Assembly (NCBI RefSeq): GCF_900116135.1
Contig: NZ_FOZX01000001.1
Span: 930,001 to 994,000, forward strand
Origin: Saccharopolyspora flava
Lineage (GTDB): Bacteria > Actinomycetota > Actinomycetes > Mycobacteriales > Pseudonocardiaceae
Direction: 5' to 3'
Length of the DNA: 64,000 bases
A model generated the notes under the pieces. The model saw only the letters and a list, made by a program, of their open reading frames with translations. It did no database searches and was not told where the DNA came from. Position numbers and translations under genes: made by a program. Positions 1-7,486 of the stretch are shown here, piece after piece. Position 1 is the first letter of the stretch; every line of letters starts with the position of its first letter.

Positions 1-668
1 ACGTTGAGCCAGCCGGCGCGGCCCAGCCGGTCGCCGAGGTCGACGTCCTCGAAGTACATGAAGTAGCGCGGGTCGAAGCCGTCGACGGAGTCGAAGGCCT
101 CGCGGCGCATCAGCAGGCAGGATCCCGACAGCCATCCGGCGGTGCGCTCGCTGCGGCCCGACTCGGACTGCCGGTAGGCTCGCGACCAGGGATTACCGGG
201 CCAGATCTTGACGAACAGGGCGTGCCCCACACCGCGTCCGATCGACGGCAGCAGCCGCGCGGACGGGTAGACCTCACCGGTCGGCTCGGTGATCAGCGGG
301 CCGAACGCACCGCCGCGCGGCCAGCGACCGGCCGCCGCGATCAGCTCGTCGAGGCTGCCCGAACCCCACTCCAGGTCGGGGTTGGCGATGACGATCCACC
401 CGTACTCGGACCCGAGGGAGGCGACGCCGCGGTTGGCGCCGCCGCCGTAGCCGAGGTTGCCGCCGGTGGGCACGAAGTCGACGTGCTCGTGCTGCTCGGC
501 CGCCCGCTGCGGCGCACCGTCCTGCGAACCGTTGTCGGCGAGGACCACCCGGACCGGGCGCTGCGTGGCCTTGTCGAGGGTGTCGATGAAGCGCTCCAGC
601 GTCTCGCCGGGCGAGTAGGTCACGGTGACGACGGCGAGCTGATCGCCGTAGGTGCGCGGGTTGGTCAC
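1..668 (-). CDS. wbbL: WbbL-type rhamnosyltransferase (GT2), 3' end cut by window
   Basis: This GT-A family 2 glycosyltransferase is missing its C-terminus at the window edge; about 222 residues are visible. The protein reads AVVTVTYSPGETLERF, then a DNGS motif near residue 45, NLGYGGGANR near 71, a WIVIANPD nucleotide-binding aspartate near 98, and SGSCLLMRREAF followed by YFEDVDLGDRLGRAGW. I recognise this as very close to mycobacterial WbbL, which adds rhamnose from dTDP-L-rhamnose to decaprenyl-PP-GlcNAc to build the arabinogalactan linker. The dTDP-rhamnose genes rmlB and rmlD at 14-16 kb supply the donor. The GTG start at 668 sits 36 bp after the upstream GT4 stop, so the genes probably share a transcript. 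Family assignment is firm; the acceptor is inferred by homology. Confidence 0.9.
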   Translation of the reverse strand, partial: MTNPRTYGDQLAVVTVTYSPGETLERFIDTLDKATQRPVRVVLADNGSQDGAPQRAAEQHEHVDFVPTGGNLGYGGGANRGVASLGSEYGWIVIANPDLEWGSGSLDELIAAAGRWPRGGAFGPLITEPTGEVYPSARLLPSIGRGVGHALFVKIWPGNPWSRAYRQSESGRSERTAGWLSGSCLLMRREAFDSVDGFDPRYFMYFEDVDLGDRLGRAGWLN

Positions 669-704
669 GCCGTCACATTCTGCTGCAACGCGGTCGCGGT
701 GGGG

Positions 705-1853
705 TCAGCGGGTGCGGGCGTGGTGGGCGCGCGCGTAGGCCTCGCGGTGCTGGGTCGCGCAGGCTTCCCAGGTGAACTCCTTGGCCCGCAGTTGGGCGGC
801 GTTGGCCAGCGCGGCCCGGCGAGCCGGGTCGTCGAGGAGGTCCCGCAGCCCGGCGGCGATGTCGGTGGGCCGCACGCCGCAGTAGGCGACGGCGTCGCCG
901 CCGACCTCGGGCAGGCTCAACCGGCGGGTGGTCAGCACCGGCGCGCCGCAGGCCATCGCCTCCAGCACGGGCAGTCCGAACCCCTCGCCGAGGCTGGGGT
1001 AGGCGACCAGCCGCGCCCCGCCGAGGAATCCGGCGAGCTGGTCGAACGGCAGGTATCCGGCCCGGATCACCCGGATCCGGTGCGGCACCGACTCCAGCGC
1101 CCGCTCGACCCGCGTGTCCCAGCCGGGCTGACCGGCCAGGACCAGCGCGGGCGCGTCCGCGCCGCGTTCCTGGCAGGCCTGGGTGAAGCCGCGGATGAGC
1201 GCGGGCACGTTCTTGCGCGGTTCCAGCGCCCCGAGGAACGCGACGTAGGGCTGGTCGAAGAGGCCGAGCCGGTCGCGGACGACCCGGATCTCCTCCGGGG
1301 TCGGCGGGTGGAAGCGGTCGGGGTCGACGCCGTGGTAGCTGACGGCCATCCGGTTGCGGTCGGCTCCGACGGTGCGGGCGAGCTCGGCGGCGGTGGCCTG
1401 GCTGGGCACCAGGCAGATCTCGGCCCGGCGCAGCGCTGCCCGCGTCCAGGCCCGGAAGAAGCGGGCCTTGACCGGCGAGTGCACGCGCCGGTTGGTGAAG
1501 AACGTGGCGTCGTGCAGGGTGACCACGGACGCGGCCGGGTTGGCCAGCGGTGTCGTGTAGTGCGGCGAGTGCAGCACGTTCACGCCGAGCCGCTTGACCA
1601 GCAGCGGCAGCGTCGTCTGCTCCCACGTCAGCCGCGCGGTCCGGGTCGCCACGGCTTCGGCGGCGGGAACGATCCGCGCCCCGGGCGCGAGGGTCGCGTA
1701 CAGCGCGGCGTCACGCGGCTGGCACGCGACGCTGACCCGGGCCCCGTCGGAATCGAGGGCGGCGAGCAGGGAATCGACGTACCGTCCGACGCCGCCGCGG
1801 TCCGCGGGCACCGCGGTCGCGTCGATCAGAACAGCCGGTTCGCCTCTGCGCAC
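705..1853 (-). CDS. Glycosyltransferase family 4
   Basis: About 382 residues with a GT-B, GT4 layout. The N-terminal domain opens VLIDATAVPADRGGVGRYVDSLL and has the TLHDATFF strand. The C-terminal domain has FLGALEPRKNVPALIRGF and the donor-site motif SLGEGFGLPVLEAMACGAPV, whose EX7E-type glutamates usually contact the nucleotide sugar. There is no signal peptide or membrane segment, so it should act at the cytoplasmic face of the membrane. The start is uncertain: GTG at 1853 or GTG at 1877 both have poor ribosome sites. It lies directly upstream of wbbL and probably works on the same lipid-linked glycan. The sugar cannot be deduced. Confidence 0.85.
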   Translation of the reverse strand: MRRGEPAVLIDATAVPADRGGVGRYVDSLLAALDSDGARVSVACQPRDAALYATLAPGARIVPAAEAVATRTARLTWEQTTLPLLVKRLGVNVLHSPHYTTPLANPAASVVTLHDATFFTNRRVHSPVKARFFRAWTRAALRRAEICLVPSQATAAELARTVGADRNRMAVSYHGVDPDRFHPPTPEEIRVVRDRLGLFDQPYVAFLGALEPRKNVPALIRGFTQACQERGADAPALVLAGQPGWDTRVERALESVPHRIRVIRAGYLPFDQLAGFLGGARLVAYPSLGEGFGLPVLEAMACGAPVLTTRRLSLPEVGGDAVAYCGVRPTDIAAGLRDLLDDPARRAALANAAQLRAKEFTWEACATQHREAYARAHHARTR

Positions 1854-1952
1854 CAGAAGAGAGTACGGCGAAGCCACCCGCGCTCGTGACCAGTACGGGA
1901 AAAACGTTCGGGTACTTTCGTCCCCGACGCCGCTTTCGTCCCCCCGACGCGA

Positions 1953-1972
1953 GCAAGGGAACCTTCCTGTCA
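1953..1972 (-). repeat. Family A repeat, left copy bracketing the XRE/DUF5753 module
   Basis: The 20-mer TGACAGGAAGGTTCCCTTGC lies on the minus strand. An identical copy in the same orientation is at 3472-3491. Its first three bases are the stop codon of the DUF5753 gene. The two copies enclose exactly the two regulator genes. The core GGAA-N2-TTCC is a short dyad. Confidence 0.9.
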
Positions 1973-2599
1973 ACCCGAACACCCCGAGGAAGCCCAGTCC
2001 CGGGCGACCTCCGCCAGGACGGCGCGAGCCGCTTCCCCTTCGACGGCCGAATCCCACAGCGCGTCGAGCAGACGGGTGTAGAGGGCGTGCTTGTCGGGAT
2101 CGCGGCTGTGCATTTCGCTGTCGACGGTCTCGACCCGGACCTGATCGTCGACGAGCCAGAACCCGTGCATCGGGATCGCGGGGAGGACGGCACCGAGCGG
2201 GACGATTCCCAGGCGGAGCGAGGGAAGCCCCGCGAGCGCCATGATCCGGTCGACCTGCGCGGCCATCACCGGCGCCGGGCACACGGGGTAGCGCAGAGCG
2301 GATTCGGCGATGAGCAGCTCGATCGTCTTGCCCTCGTCGTAGAGGACTTCCTGCCGCTGCATCCGCGCCTGCACGGCGGCGCTGGTGTCGCGCGGACTCC
2401 GGTGCAGCTCGGAACTGGCCGTGAACACGTACCGGGCGTACTCGGCCGTCTGCACGATTCCCGGAACGACGACCAATTCGAAGACGCGGATCACCGATGC
2501 GTCCCGTTCGGCCTGCCGGCTCTGCTCCTGCCGCGGAGCGTGCCCCGACCGCAACTGCCGCTTCCACCGGCGCTCTTCCATCGACACCTCGCCGCTCAT
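1970..2599 (-). CDS. DUF5753-only protein lacking a DNA-binding domain
   Basis: A 209-residue protein that aligns with the C-terminal DUF5753 half of its upstream neighbour. Shared blocks are VIRVFELVVVPGIVQTAEYARYVF, ARMQRQEVLYD, ALRYPVCPAPVMAAQVDRI and LGIVPLGAVLP. It has no helix-turn-helix. It opens with a basic segment (MEERRWKRQLRSGHAPRQEQ) that corresponds to the linker following the HTH in the paralogue. The ATG at 2599 (or the GTG at 2602) follows a GGGAA ribosome site, 18 bp after the paralogue's stop. DUF5753 is thought to sense ligands or partner proteins. I infer that this copy could heterodimerise with or titrate the full-length regulator. Its stop codon lies inside a family A repeat. 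Confidence 0.8.
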   Translation of the reverse strand: MSGEVSMEERRWKRQLRSGHAPRQEQSRQAERDASVIRVFELVVVPGIVQTAEYARYVFTASSELHRSPRDTSAAVQARMQRQEVLYDEGKTIELLIAESALRYPVCPAPVMAAQVDRIMALAGLPSLRLGIVPLGAVLPAIPMHGFWLVDDQVRVETVDSEMHSRDPDKHALYTRLLDALWDSAVEGEAARAVLAEVARDWASSGCSG

Positions 2600-2617
2600 C
2601 ACCGTTTCCCGGTCACG

Positions 2618-3448
2618 TCAGAGCTCTGAGCGCAGCGCGGCCAGGACGCTGCGAGCTTCCTCGCCCTCTGCTGCTGCGTTCCACAGCTGATCGGTCAGCG
2701 CGTGGTAGGTGGCGACTTCGTCCTCGTCTCGGATGCGCATCTCGCCGGTGACGTTCTCGACCAGCGCGAGACCGTCGAACAGCGTGTACCCGTGCAGCGG
2801 CATGTAGGGCACCCGCCGATCCAGCGGGAGAACACCGAACCGGACCGTGGCCATGCCGACCAGCGCCCCGAGCCGATCGAGCTGCGCCGCCATGATCTCG
2901 GGCGGGCAGATCGGGTAGCGGAGGGCCGCTTCGGCGACGAGGATCTCGATCCGCTTGCTCGTGTCGTAGAGAACGGACTGCCGCTGCATCCGCGCGGCAA
3001 CCGATTCCTCGACATCGGCCTTGGTCCCGTTGAGCGCGGAGTAGAGCCGAAACACCTCGCGGGCGTAGTCGGGGACCTGCACCAGGCCCGGGACCACACC
3101 GACCTCCACCGCTCTGATCACCGCAGCCGAGCTGGACAGGCCGACGCTCTCCTGCTGCCGGGCGCGGGAGCCTTCGTGCTGCGTGCGGCGCCACGAGTCG
3201 TAGGTGACCTTCAACTCGCGCAGATCGTCTCGCAACTGCTCGGTCGCCGACTCGGTCGCACCTGTCGCTTCGCACCAGGCGAGCACATCCGAGTCCGTCG
3301 GCGTCTGCTTGCCGGTCTCCAGCTTCGAGATCTTCGGCTGCTTCCACCCGGCACGTTCTGCGAGCTCGTGACCGGTGAGTTCGGCGCGCTCCCGCAGGAG
3401 ACGCAAACGGTCGCCGAACTCACGCCGGCGCTTGTCGATCTCAGTCAC
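2618..3448 (-). CDS. XRE-family HTH regulator with DUF5753 domain
   Basis: About 276 residues. Residues 9-60 form an XRE helix-turn-helix (FGDRLRLLRERAELTGHELAERAG, then WKQPKISKLETGKQTPT). A DUF5753 domain fills residues 100-270 (VVPGLVQVPDYAREVF, MAAQLDRLGALV, RFGVLPLDRRVPYMPLHGY). I chose the GTG at 3448 because GAGCGACGGG precedes it; a TTG at 3475 lies inside the repeat. In Streptomyces such genes usually sit beside a small DUF397 gene. None is present here, and a second DUF5753 gene follows instead. The pair sits inside a glycosyltransferase operon, an unexpected place for it. Target genes are unknown. Confidence 0.88.
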   Translation of the reverse strand: MTEIDKRRREFGDRLRLLRERAELTGHELAERAGWKQPKISKLETGKQTPTDSDVLAWCEATGATESATEQLRDDLRELKVTYDSWRRTQHEGSRARQQESVGLSSSAAVIRAVEVGVVPGLVQVPDYAREVFRLYSALNGTKADVEESVAARMQRQSVLYDTSKRIEILVAEAALRYPICPPEIMAAQLDRLGALVGMATVRFGVLPLDRRVPYMPLHGYTLFDGLALVENVTGEMRIRDEDEVATYHALTDQLWNAAAEGEEARSVLAALRSEL

Positions 3449-3471
3449 GTGCCCGTCGCTCTCTGACGTGT

Positions 3472-3491
3472 GCAAGGGAACCTTCCTGTCA
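3472..3491 (-). repeat. Family A repeat, right copy bracketing the XRE/DUF5753 module
   Basis: TGACAGGAAGGTTCCCTTGC on the minus strand, identical over 20 bp to the copy at 1953-1972. Its TGA is the stop codon of the GT4 gene at 3489-4577, so that gene ends inside the repeat. The repeat occupies the whole gap between that gene and the XRE gene's leader. Confidence 0.9.
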
Positions 3492-4577
3492 GCCGGTGAG
3501 GTTTTGGTGGAGGTTCCAGATCCGGTGGGCGGTTTCTTCCCAGGTGAAGGTCGCGGCTCTGCGGCGGCCGGCTTCGGCGAGGTGGGAGCGGTGGTCGGGG
3601 TCGTCGGCGAGGCGGCGGAGCGCGGTGGCCAGGGCCGGTGGGTCGGCTCGGGGGACTTCGACGCCCGCGCCGCCCGCGACCTCCGACAGGGCGGGGGCGT
3701 CGGTGTGGACGACCGGGACTCCGAGGGCCATCCCCTCCAGGAGCGGGAGGCCGAAGCCTTCCGCGAGGCTCGGGACGATCAGGGCCGTCGCGCCGCGCAG
3801 GACGGTGGCGAGTTCGGCGTCGCTGACGTCGTGGAGGATCCGGAGCCCGCGGTAGCCGTGCCGGTCGGCGAGAGCCGGCAGGTCGAGGTCGCCCCACCCG
3901 GGGCGGCCGACGATGAGCAGCGGGAGGTCGGGGGCGTTCGGTTCGGCGAGGGCGCGGACGAGGTGCTGGTAGCCCTTGCGGGGTTCGACGGTGCCGACGG
4001 CCAGCAGGTACCGCTCCGGCAGGTCGAGGCGCGTCACCGGTGCGGGTTCGGCGAGCAGGCCCGGGCTCACGCCCTCCGCCAGCACGTGGGGCGGGTTGGT
4101 GAGCGGAACTCGACCTGCCAGGTCGTCGGCGACGGCGCGGGTGGGCACGACCAGGGCGTCGGCCTGCCGGGCCGCGCGGGTGATCATGCGCCGGTGCCAG
4201 GCGACTCCGCGCGGAGTGAGGGTGTCGGGGTGGGTCCAGGGGACGGTGTCGTGCACCGTGACGACCAGGCCGCGCCCGCGCTTGCGGGGTGGGGCCAGCG
4301 GGGTCATCGCGTGCACGCTGTCGCCGCCCGGCCACAGCGGGACGCCCCGTTCCCACGCCGCGATCAGCGCCCGGCGCGGCAGCGGCAGCACGCGCGGTCC
4401 CGCCACTCCCGCAACCCTGGCCTGCTCCGGATCGCCGCTGCGGCTGATCGCGCTGGTCAGCGTCCAGCCTTCGGGGGTGGTGGCGGCGAGGGCGCGCAGC
4501 AGTTCCCGGGTGTAGCGGCCGGTGCCGCCGGGAACCGGGGCCAGCAGCTGTTCGGCGAGGGCAACCAGCTCGGGCAC
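3489..4577 (-). CDS. Glycosyltransferase family 4
   Basis: About 362 residues. The N-terminus carries LLAPVPGGTGRYTRELLRAL, followed by VVTVHDTVPWTHPDTL. The C-terminal half has LLAVGTVEPRKGYQHLVRAL and the donor motif SLAEGFGLPLLEGMALGVPV, typical of GT4 enzymes. The GTG start at 4577 follows GAAGCTGAGG. It is transcribed divergently from the GT2 gene at 4634, leaving a 56-bp shared promoter region. It resembles the other GT4 proteins of the locus (705-1853, 12781-13815), which suggests duplication within one polysaccharide pathway. Its acceptor and donor are unknown. Its stop codon comes from a family A repeat. Confidence 0.85.
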   Translation of the reverse strand: MPELVALAEQLLAPVPGGTGRYTRELLRALAATTPEGWTLTSAISRSGDPEQARVAGVAGPRVLPLPRRALIAAWERGVPLWPGGDSVHAMTPLAPPRKRGRGLVVTVHDTVPWTHPDTLTPRGVAWHRRMITRAARQADALVVPTRAVADDLAGRVPLTNPPHVLAEGVSPGLLAEPAPVTRLDLPERYLLAVGTVEPRKGYQHLVRALAEPNAPDLPLLIVGRPGWGDLDLPALADRHGYRGLRILHDVSDAELATVLRGATALIVPSLAEGFGLPLLEGMALGVPVVHTDAPALSEVAGGAGVEVPRADPPALATALRRLADDPDHRSHLAEAGRRRAATFTWEETAHRIWNLHQNLTG

Positions 4578-4633
4578 GGCCTCAGCTTCGCACGCGACCG
4601 GACATCGCGGGCGCGTGACGCTAAGTTTCCCCG

Positions 4634-5554
4634 GTGACATCCGACGGAGTCCGCACCACGGTCATCGTGATCACGTGGCGCGGGCGAGACCACATCGACG
4701 CCTGCCTGGACGCGCTGGCCGCGCAGACCCGTCCACATCGGACGCTGGTGGTGGACAACGCCTCCGACGACGGCACCGCCGGCCTGCTCGCCGCCCGCGA
4801 CGGCATCGAGGTGCTGCGCCTCCCCCGCAACCTCGGCTACGCGGGCGGCCTGGCCGCCGCGCTGCCCCGGGTGGACACGACCTTCACCGCGTGGCTCAAC
4901 GACGACGCCGCCCCAGCGCCGGACTGGCTGGAGGTGGTGGAAGGGAACCTTTCTGCCACGACCCGCGCTGCGGCGGCCTCCTCCGTGCTGCTGACCCCGG
5001 ACGGCCGGGTGCAGTCGACGGGAGTGCGGTTGACCGCCGACGGGCACGGGGCTGACTCCACCGGTCGCGGCGAGGTGTTCGGGTTCTGCGGTGGTGCCGC
5101 GCTGCTGCGCACCGACGTGCTGCGCGACGCGGGCGGTGTTCCGGCCGAGTTCTTCTGCTACTACGAGGACACCGACACCGCGTGGCGGCTGCGGCTGGCC
5201 GGGTTCGACGTGGTGCGCACCGAGGCGACGGCCGCGCACCTGCACGGGGCCAGCACCCGGCCCGGTTCGGTGCTGTTCCACCGCTGGAACGAGGGGAACC
5301 GTCTGCTCACCCTGCTGCGCTGCGCGCCGGCCGGGGTGGCGCTGCGGGAGCTCGCGCGGTTCGCGGCCATCACGGTGCTGCTGCCGTGGCGGCGCCTGCC
5401 CGATCCGCCGCCGAACCTGCGGGCCGGGGTGCGGGTGCGGGTGCTGATGAAGGTCGCCTTCCTGCTGCCTTCGGCGTTGCGGGCGCGGTGGCGGATCGGG
5501 AGGTCGGCGAGGGTTTCCCGCCGCGCGGTGTGGGCAACCTGGGCGGGGCGCTGA
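4634..5554 (+). CDS. Glycosyltransferase family 2
   Basis: 306 residues with a GT-A fold: TTVIVITWRGRDHIDACLDAL, VVDNASDDG near residue 41, NLGYAGGLAAAL, the metal-binding AWLNDDAAP near residue 90, and a late FCYYEDTDTAWRLRLAGFDV block as in rhamnosyltransferase-like GT2 enzymes. The C-terminus is hydrophobic and basic, which suggests membrane association. A family A-like repeat (4939-4958) lies in frame within the coding sequence and encodes EGNLSA. It is divergent from the GT4 gene and 57 bp upstream of the KS-ACP gene. The likely role is adding a sugar to a lipid-linked glycan. Confidence 0.85.
   Translation: MTSDGVRTTVIVITWRGRDHIDACLDALAAQTRPHRTLVVDNASDDGTAGLLAARDGIEVLRLPRNLGYAGGLAAALPRVDTTFTAWLNDDAAPAPDWLEVVEGNLSATTRAAAASSVLLTPDGRVQSTGVRLTADGHGADSTGRGEVFGFCGGAALLRTDVLRDAGGVPAEFFCYYEDTDTAWRLRLAGFDVVRTEATAAHLHGASTRPGSVLFHRWNEGNRLLTLLRCAPAGVALRELARFAAITVLLPWRRLPDPPPNLRAGVRVRVLMKVAFLLPSALRARWRIGRSARVSRRAVWATWAGR
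4939..4958 (-). repeat. Family A-like repeat inside the GT2 coding region
   Basis: The plus strand reads GGAAGGGAACCTTTCTGCCA, 17 of 20 identical to the copies at 1953 and 3472. The reading frame stays open through it. Confidence 0.65.
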
Positions 5555-5611
5555 CGCCGGGTTCAGCGCGGTGCAAGGGGGTTGTAAGCGACCTGCACAC
5601 ACTTCGTGGGC

Positions 5612-7486
5612 ATGACTACGAGTGGAGATCATCAGCGTTCGGTCGCGATCGTGGGGATGTCCTGCCGGCTCCCCGGTGCGGCCAGTCCCGACCACTTGTG
5701 GGAGCTGTTGCGCGCCGGTGTCGACGCGACCTCCGAAACCCCCGCGGAGCGCGACGACTCGGCGGCGTCGCTGTCCACCGGGACCGGTGGGCCCGCCTCG
5801 CGGGGCGGATTCGTGGAGGGCGTCGCCGATTTCGACGCCGAGTTCTTCGGCATGTCCGCGGCCGAGGCGACCGCGCTCGACCCGCAGCAGCGGCTGCTGC
5901 TGATGTGCGCGTGGGAGTCCCTCGAGGACGCCGGCATCGTCCCGGAGGCGCTGCGCGGCACCCGAACCGGCGTGTTCGTGGGCAACTCTCGCGCGGACTT
6001 CCTCGAAACCGCACTTCAACAGGGGCTTTCCTCGGCGACGGCGACGCAGCTGGGAAATGTTCGCTCGCTGCTGGCCGCGCGGCTGTCGCACGTGCTGGAC
6101 CTGCGGGGGCCGAGCGCGGTGATCGACACCGCGTGCTCGTCGGCGCTGACCGCGGTGCACCAGGCGGTGGGGAGCATCCGGTCCGGTGAGGTGCCGGTCG
6201 CGCTGGTGGCGGGGGTGAACCTGCCGCTGCGGCCCGACGAGGGCGTGATGATGTCGCACGCGGGCGCCCTGTCTCCGGACGGTCGCAGTCGTTTCGGCAG
6301 CGCCGACGCCGACGGTCACGCTCCGGCCGACGCGGTGGCCGTGGTCGTCCTCAAACCCCTGGAGGCCGCGCTGGCCGACGGCGACCGGGTGCGGGCGGTG
6401 ATCGCGGGCAGCGCGGTCGGCAACGACGGCGCCAGCAGCTCCTCGGTGCTCAACCCATCGCTGGAGGGCCAGCTGGACGTGCTGCGGTGGGCGCACGAGG
6501 ACGCGCGGATCGCACCGTCCGAGGTGGACTTCGTGGAGGCGCACGGGGCGGGTTCGCCGCTGCTGGATCCGCTGGAGCTCACGGCGCTGGGCCGGTGCAT
6601 GGGAACTTTCCGCTCATCGCGACGGCCGCTGCTGGTCGGGTCGGTGAAGTCCAACCTCGGTCACGCCGAGGCAGCGGGCGGACTGGTCGGGTTGATCAAG
6701 GCCGCGTTGTGCTTGGAGCACCGGCAGGTCCCGCCGAGCCTGCACGCCGAGCTGCCGCGTTCCGACGTGGACTGGTCGGGGTTGTCGATCCCGCAGGAGA
6801 TCACCGACATCCCGCAGCGGGCGGTGGCGGGCGTCTCGGCGCAGGGGTCGTCGTCGCTGAACGCGCACGTGGTGCTGCGCAGCGCCGAGCCCGCGCGGCG
6901 CGAGGGTGACGACGGGACGCGCTGGCCGCTGGTGCTCTCGGCCCGCACGCCGGAGGCCCTGGCGGAGTTGACCCGCGCGTGCGCGGAGCACCTGGCCGGG
7001 CCGGGCGCGGCGTTCCCGGTGCGGGACCTGTGCCGCAGCGCCGCGCTGCGCCGCACCCGCTTCGAGCACCGCACCGTGGTCATCGGCGCGACGCACCAGG
7101 AGCTGATCGAGGCGCTGCGCACCGGCAGCACCTCCGAGCTGGACCGGTTCCTGGGCGCCGAGTCGGTGGATCGCGAGGGGCTGTTCGGGCCCGGGGTGCA
7201 CGCGCCGCTGCCGACCTACCCGTGGCAGACGCGCCGCTACTGGCCCGGCGACGAACCGGAGGGCGACGACCCGGCGGAGTGGTTGCTGGGCAAGCACGCG
7301 CGCACCGGCTTCGACCAGGACTCGACGCTGGCCGACATCGGCATCGACTCGCTGGCGAAGTTGCAGCTGATGGTCGAGGTGCAGCAGCGCACCGGCCGCG
7401 AGGTGGACCCGGAGGAGCTGGCGGCGCTGCGCACCGTGCGCGACCTGTGCCGCTGGGCGAGGCAGCTGACGGAGGTGTCCCGATGA
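5612..7486 (+). CDS. Type I polyketide synthase: ketosynthase-ACP without AT
   Basis: About 624 residues. The ketosynthase spans roughly 8-425, with an intact triad: DTACSSA (Cys near 175), EAHGAG (His near 311) and KSNLGHAEAAGG (His near 351). It continues into the usual KS-AT linker (PLVLSARTPEALAELTRACAEHL, RFEHRTVVIG). It then jumps straight to the post-AT signature PLPTYPWQTRRYW and an ACP (ADIGIDSLAKLQ, phosphopantetheine Ser near 580). The whole acyltransferase is absent while both flanking linkers remain, so the protein looks like a collapsed module. EAHGAG replaces the common EAHGTG. It overlaps the adenylation gene by ATGA. The product is unknown. The start is ATG at 5612, or GTG at 5606. 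Confidence 0.9.
   Translation: MTTSGDHQRSVAIVGMSCRLPGAASPDHLWELLRAGVDATSETPAERDDSAASLSTGTGGPASRGGFVEGVADFDAEFFGMSAAEATALDPQQRLLLMCAWESLEDAGIVPEALRGTRTGVFVGNSRADFLETALQQGLSSATATQLGNVRSLLAARLSHVLDLRGPSAVIDTACSSALTAVHQAVGSIRSGEVPVALVAGVNLPLRPDEGVMMSHAGALSPDGRSRFGSADADGHAPADAVAVVVLKPLEAALADGDRVRAVIAGSAVGNDGASSSSVLNPSLEGQLDVLRWAHEDARIAPSEVDFVEAHGAGSPLLDPLELTALGRCMGTFRSSRRPLLVGSVKSNLGHAEAAGGLVGLIKAALCLEHRQVPPSLHAELPRSDVDWSGLSIPQEITDIPQRAVAGVSAQGSSSLNAHVVLRSAEPARREGDDGTRWPLVLSARTPEALAELTRACAEHLAGPGAAFPVRDLCRSAALRRTRFEHRTVVIGATHQELIEALRTGSTSELDRFLGAESVDREGLFGPGVHAPLPTYPWQTRRYWPGDEPEGDDPAEWLLGKHARTGFDQDSTLADIGIDSLAKLQLMVEVQQRTGREVDPEELAALRTVRDLCRWARQLTEVSR
6597..6616 (-). repeat. Family A-like repeat inside the KS coding region
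   Basis: On the minus strand this reads TGAGCGGAAAGTTCCCATGC. It is identical except for one base to the copy at 7809-7828 in the next gene, which lies in the opposite orientation. It encodes part of CMGTFRS without changing the length of the KS domain. Confidence 0.65.

Noticed and set aside
2618-3475. Longer XRE gene start at TTG 3475
   Set aside because: It would begin inside the family A repeat and lacks a ribosome site; GTG 3448 is better placed.
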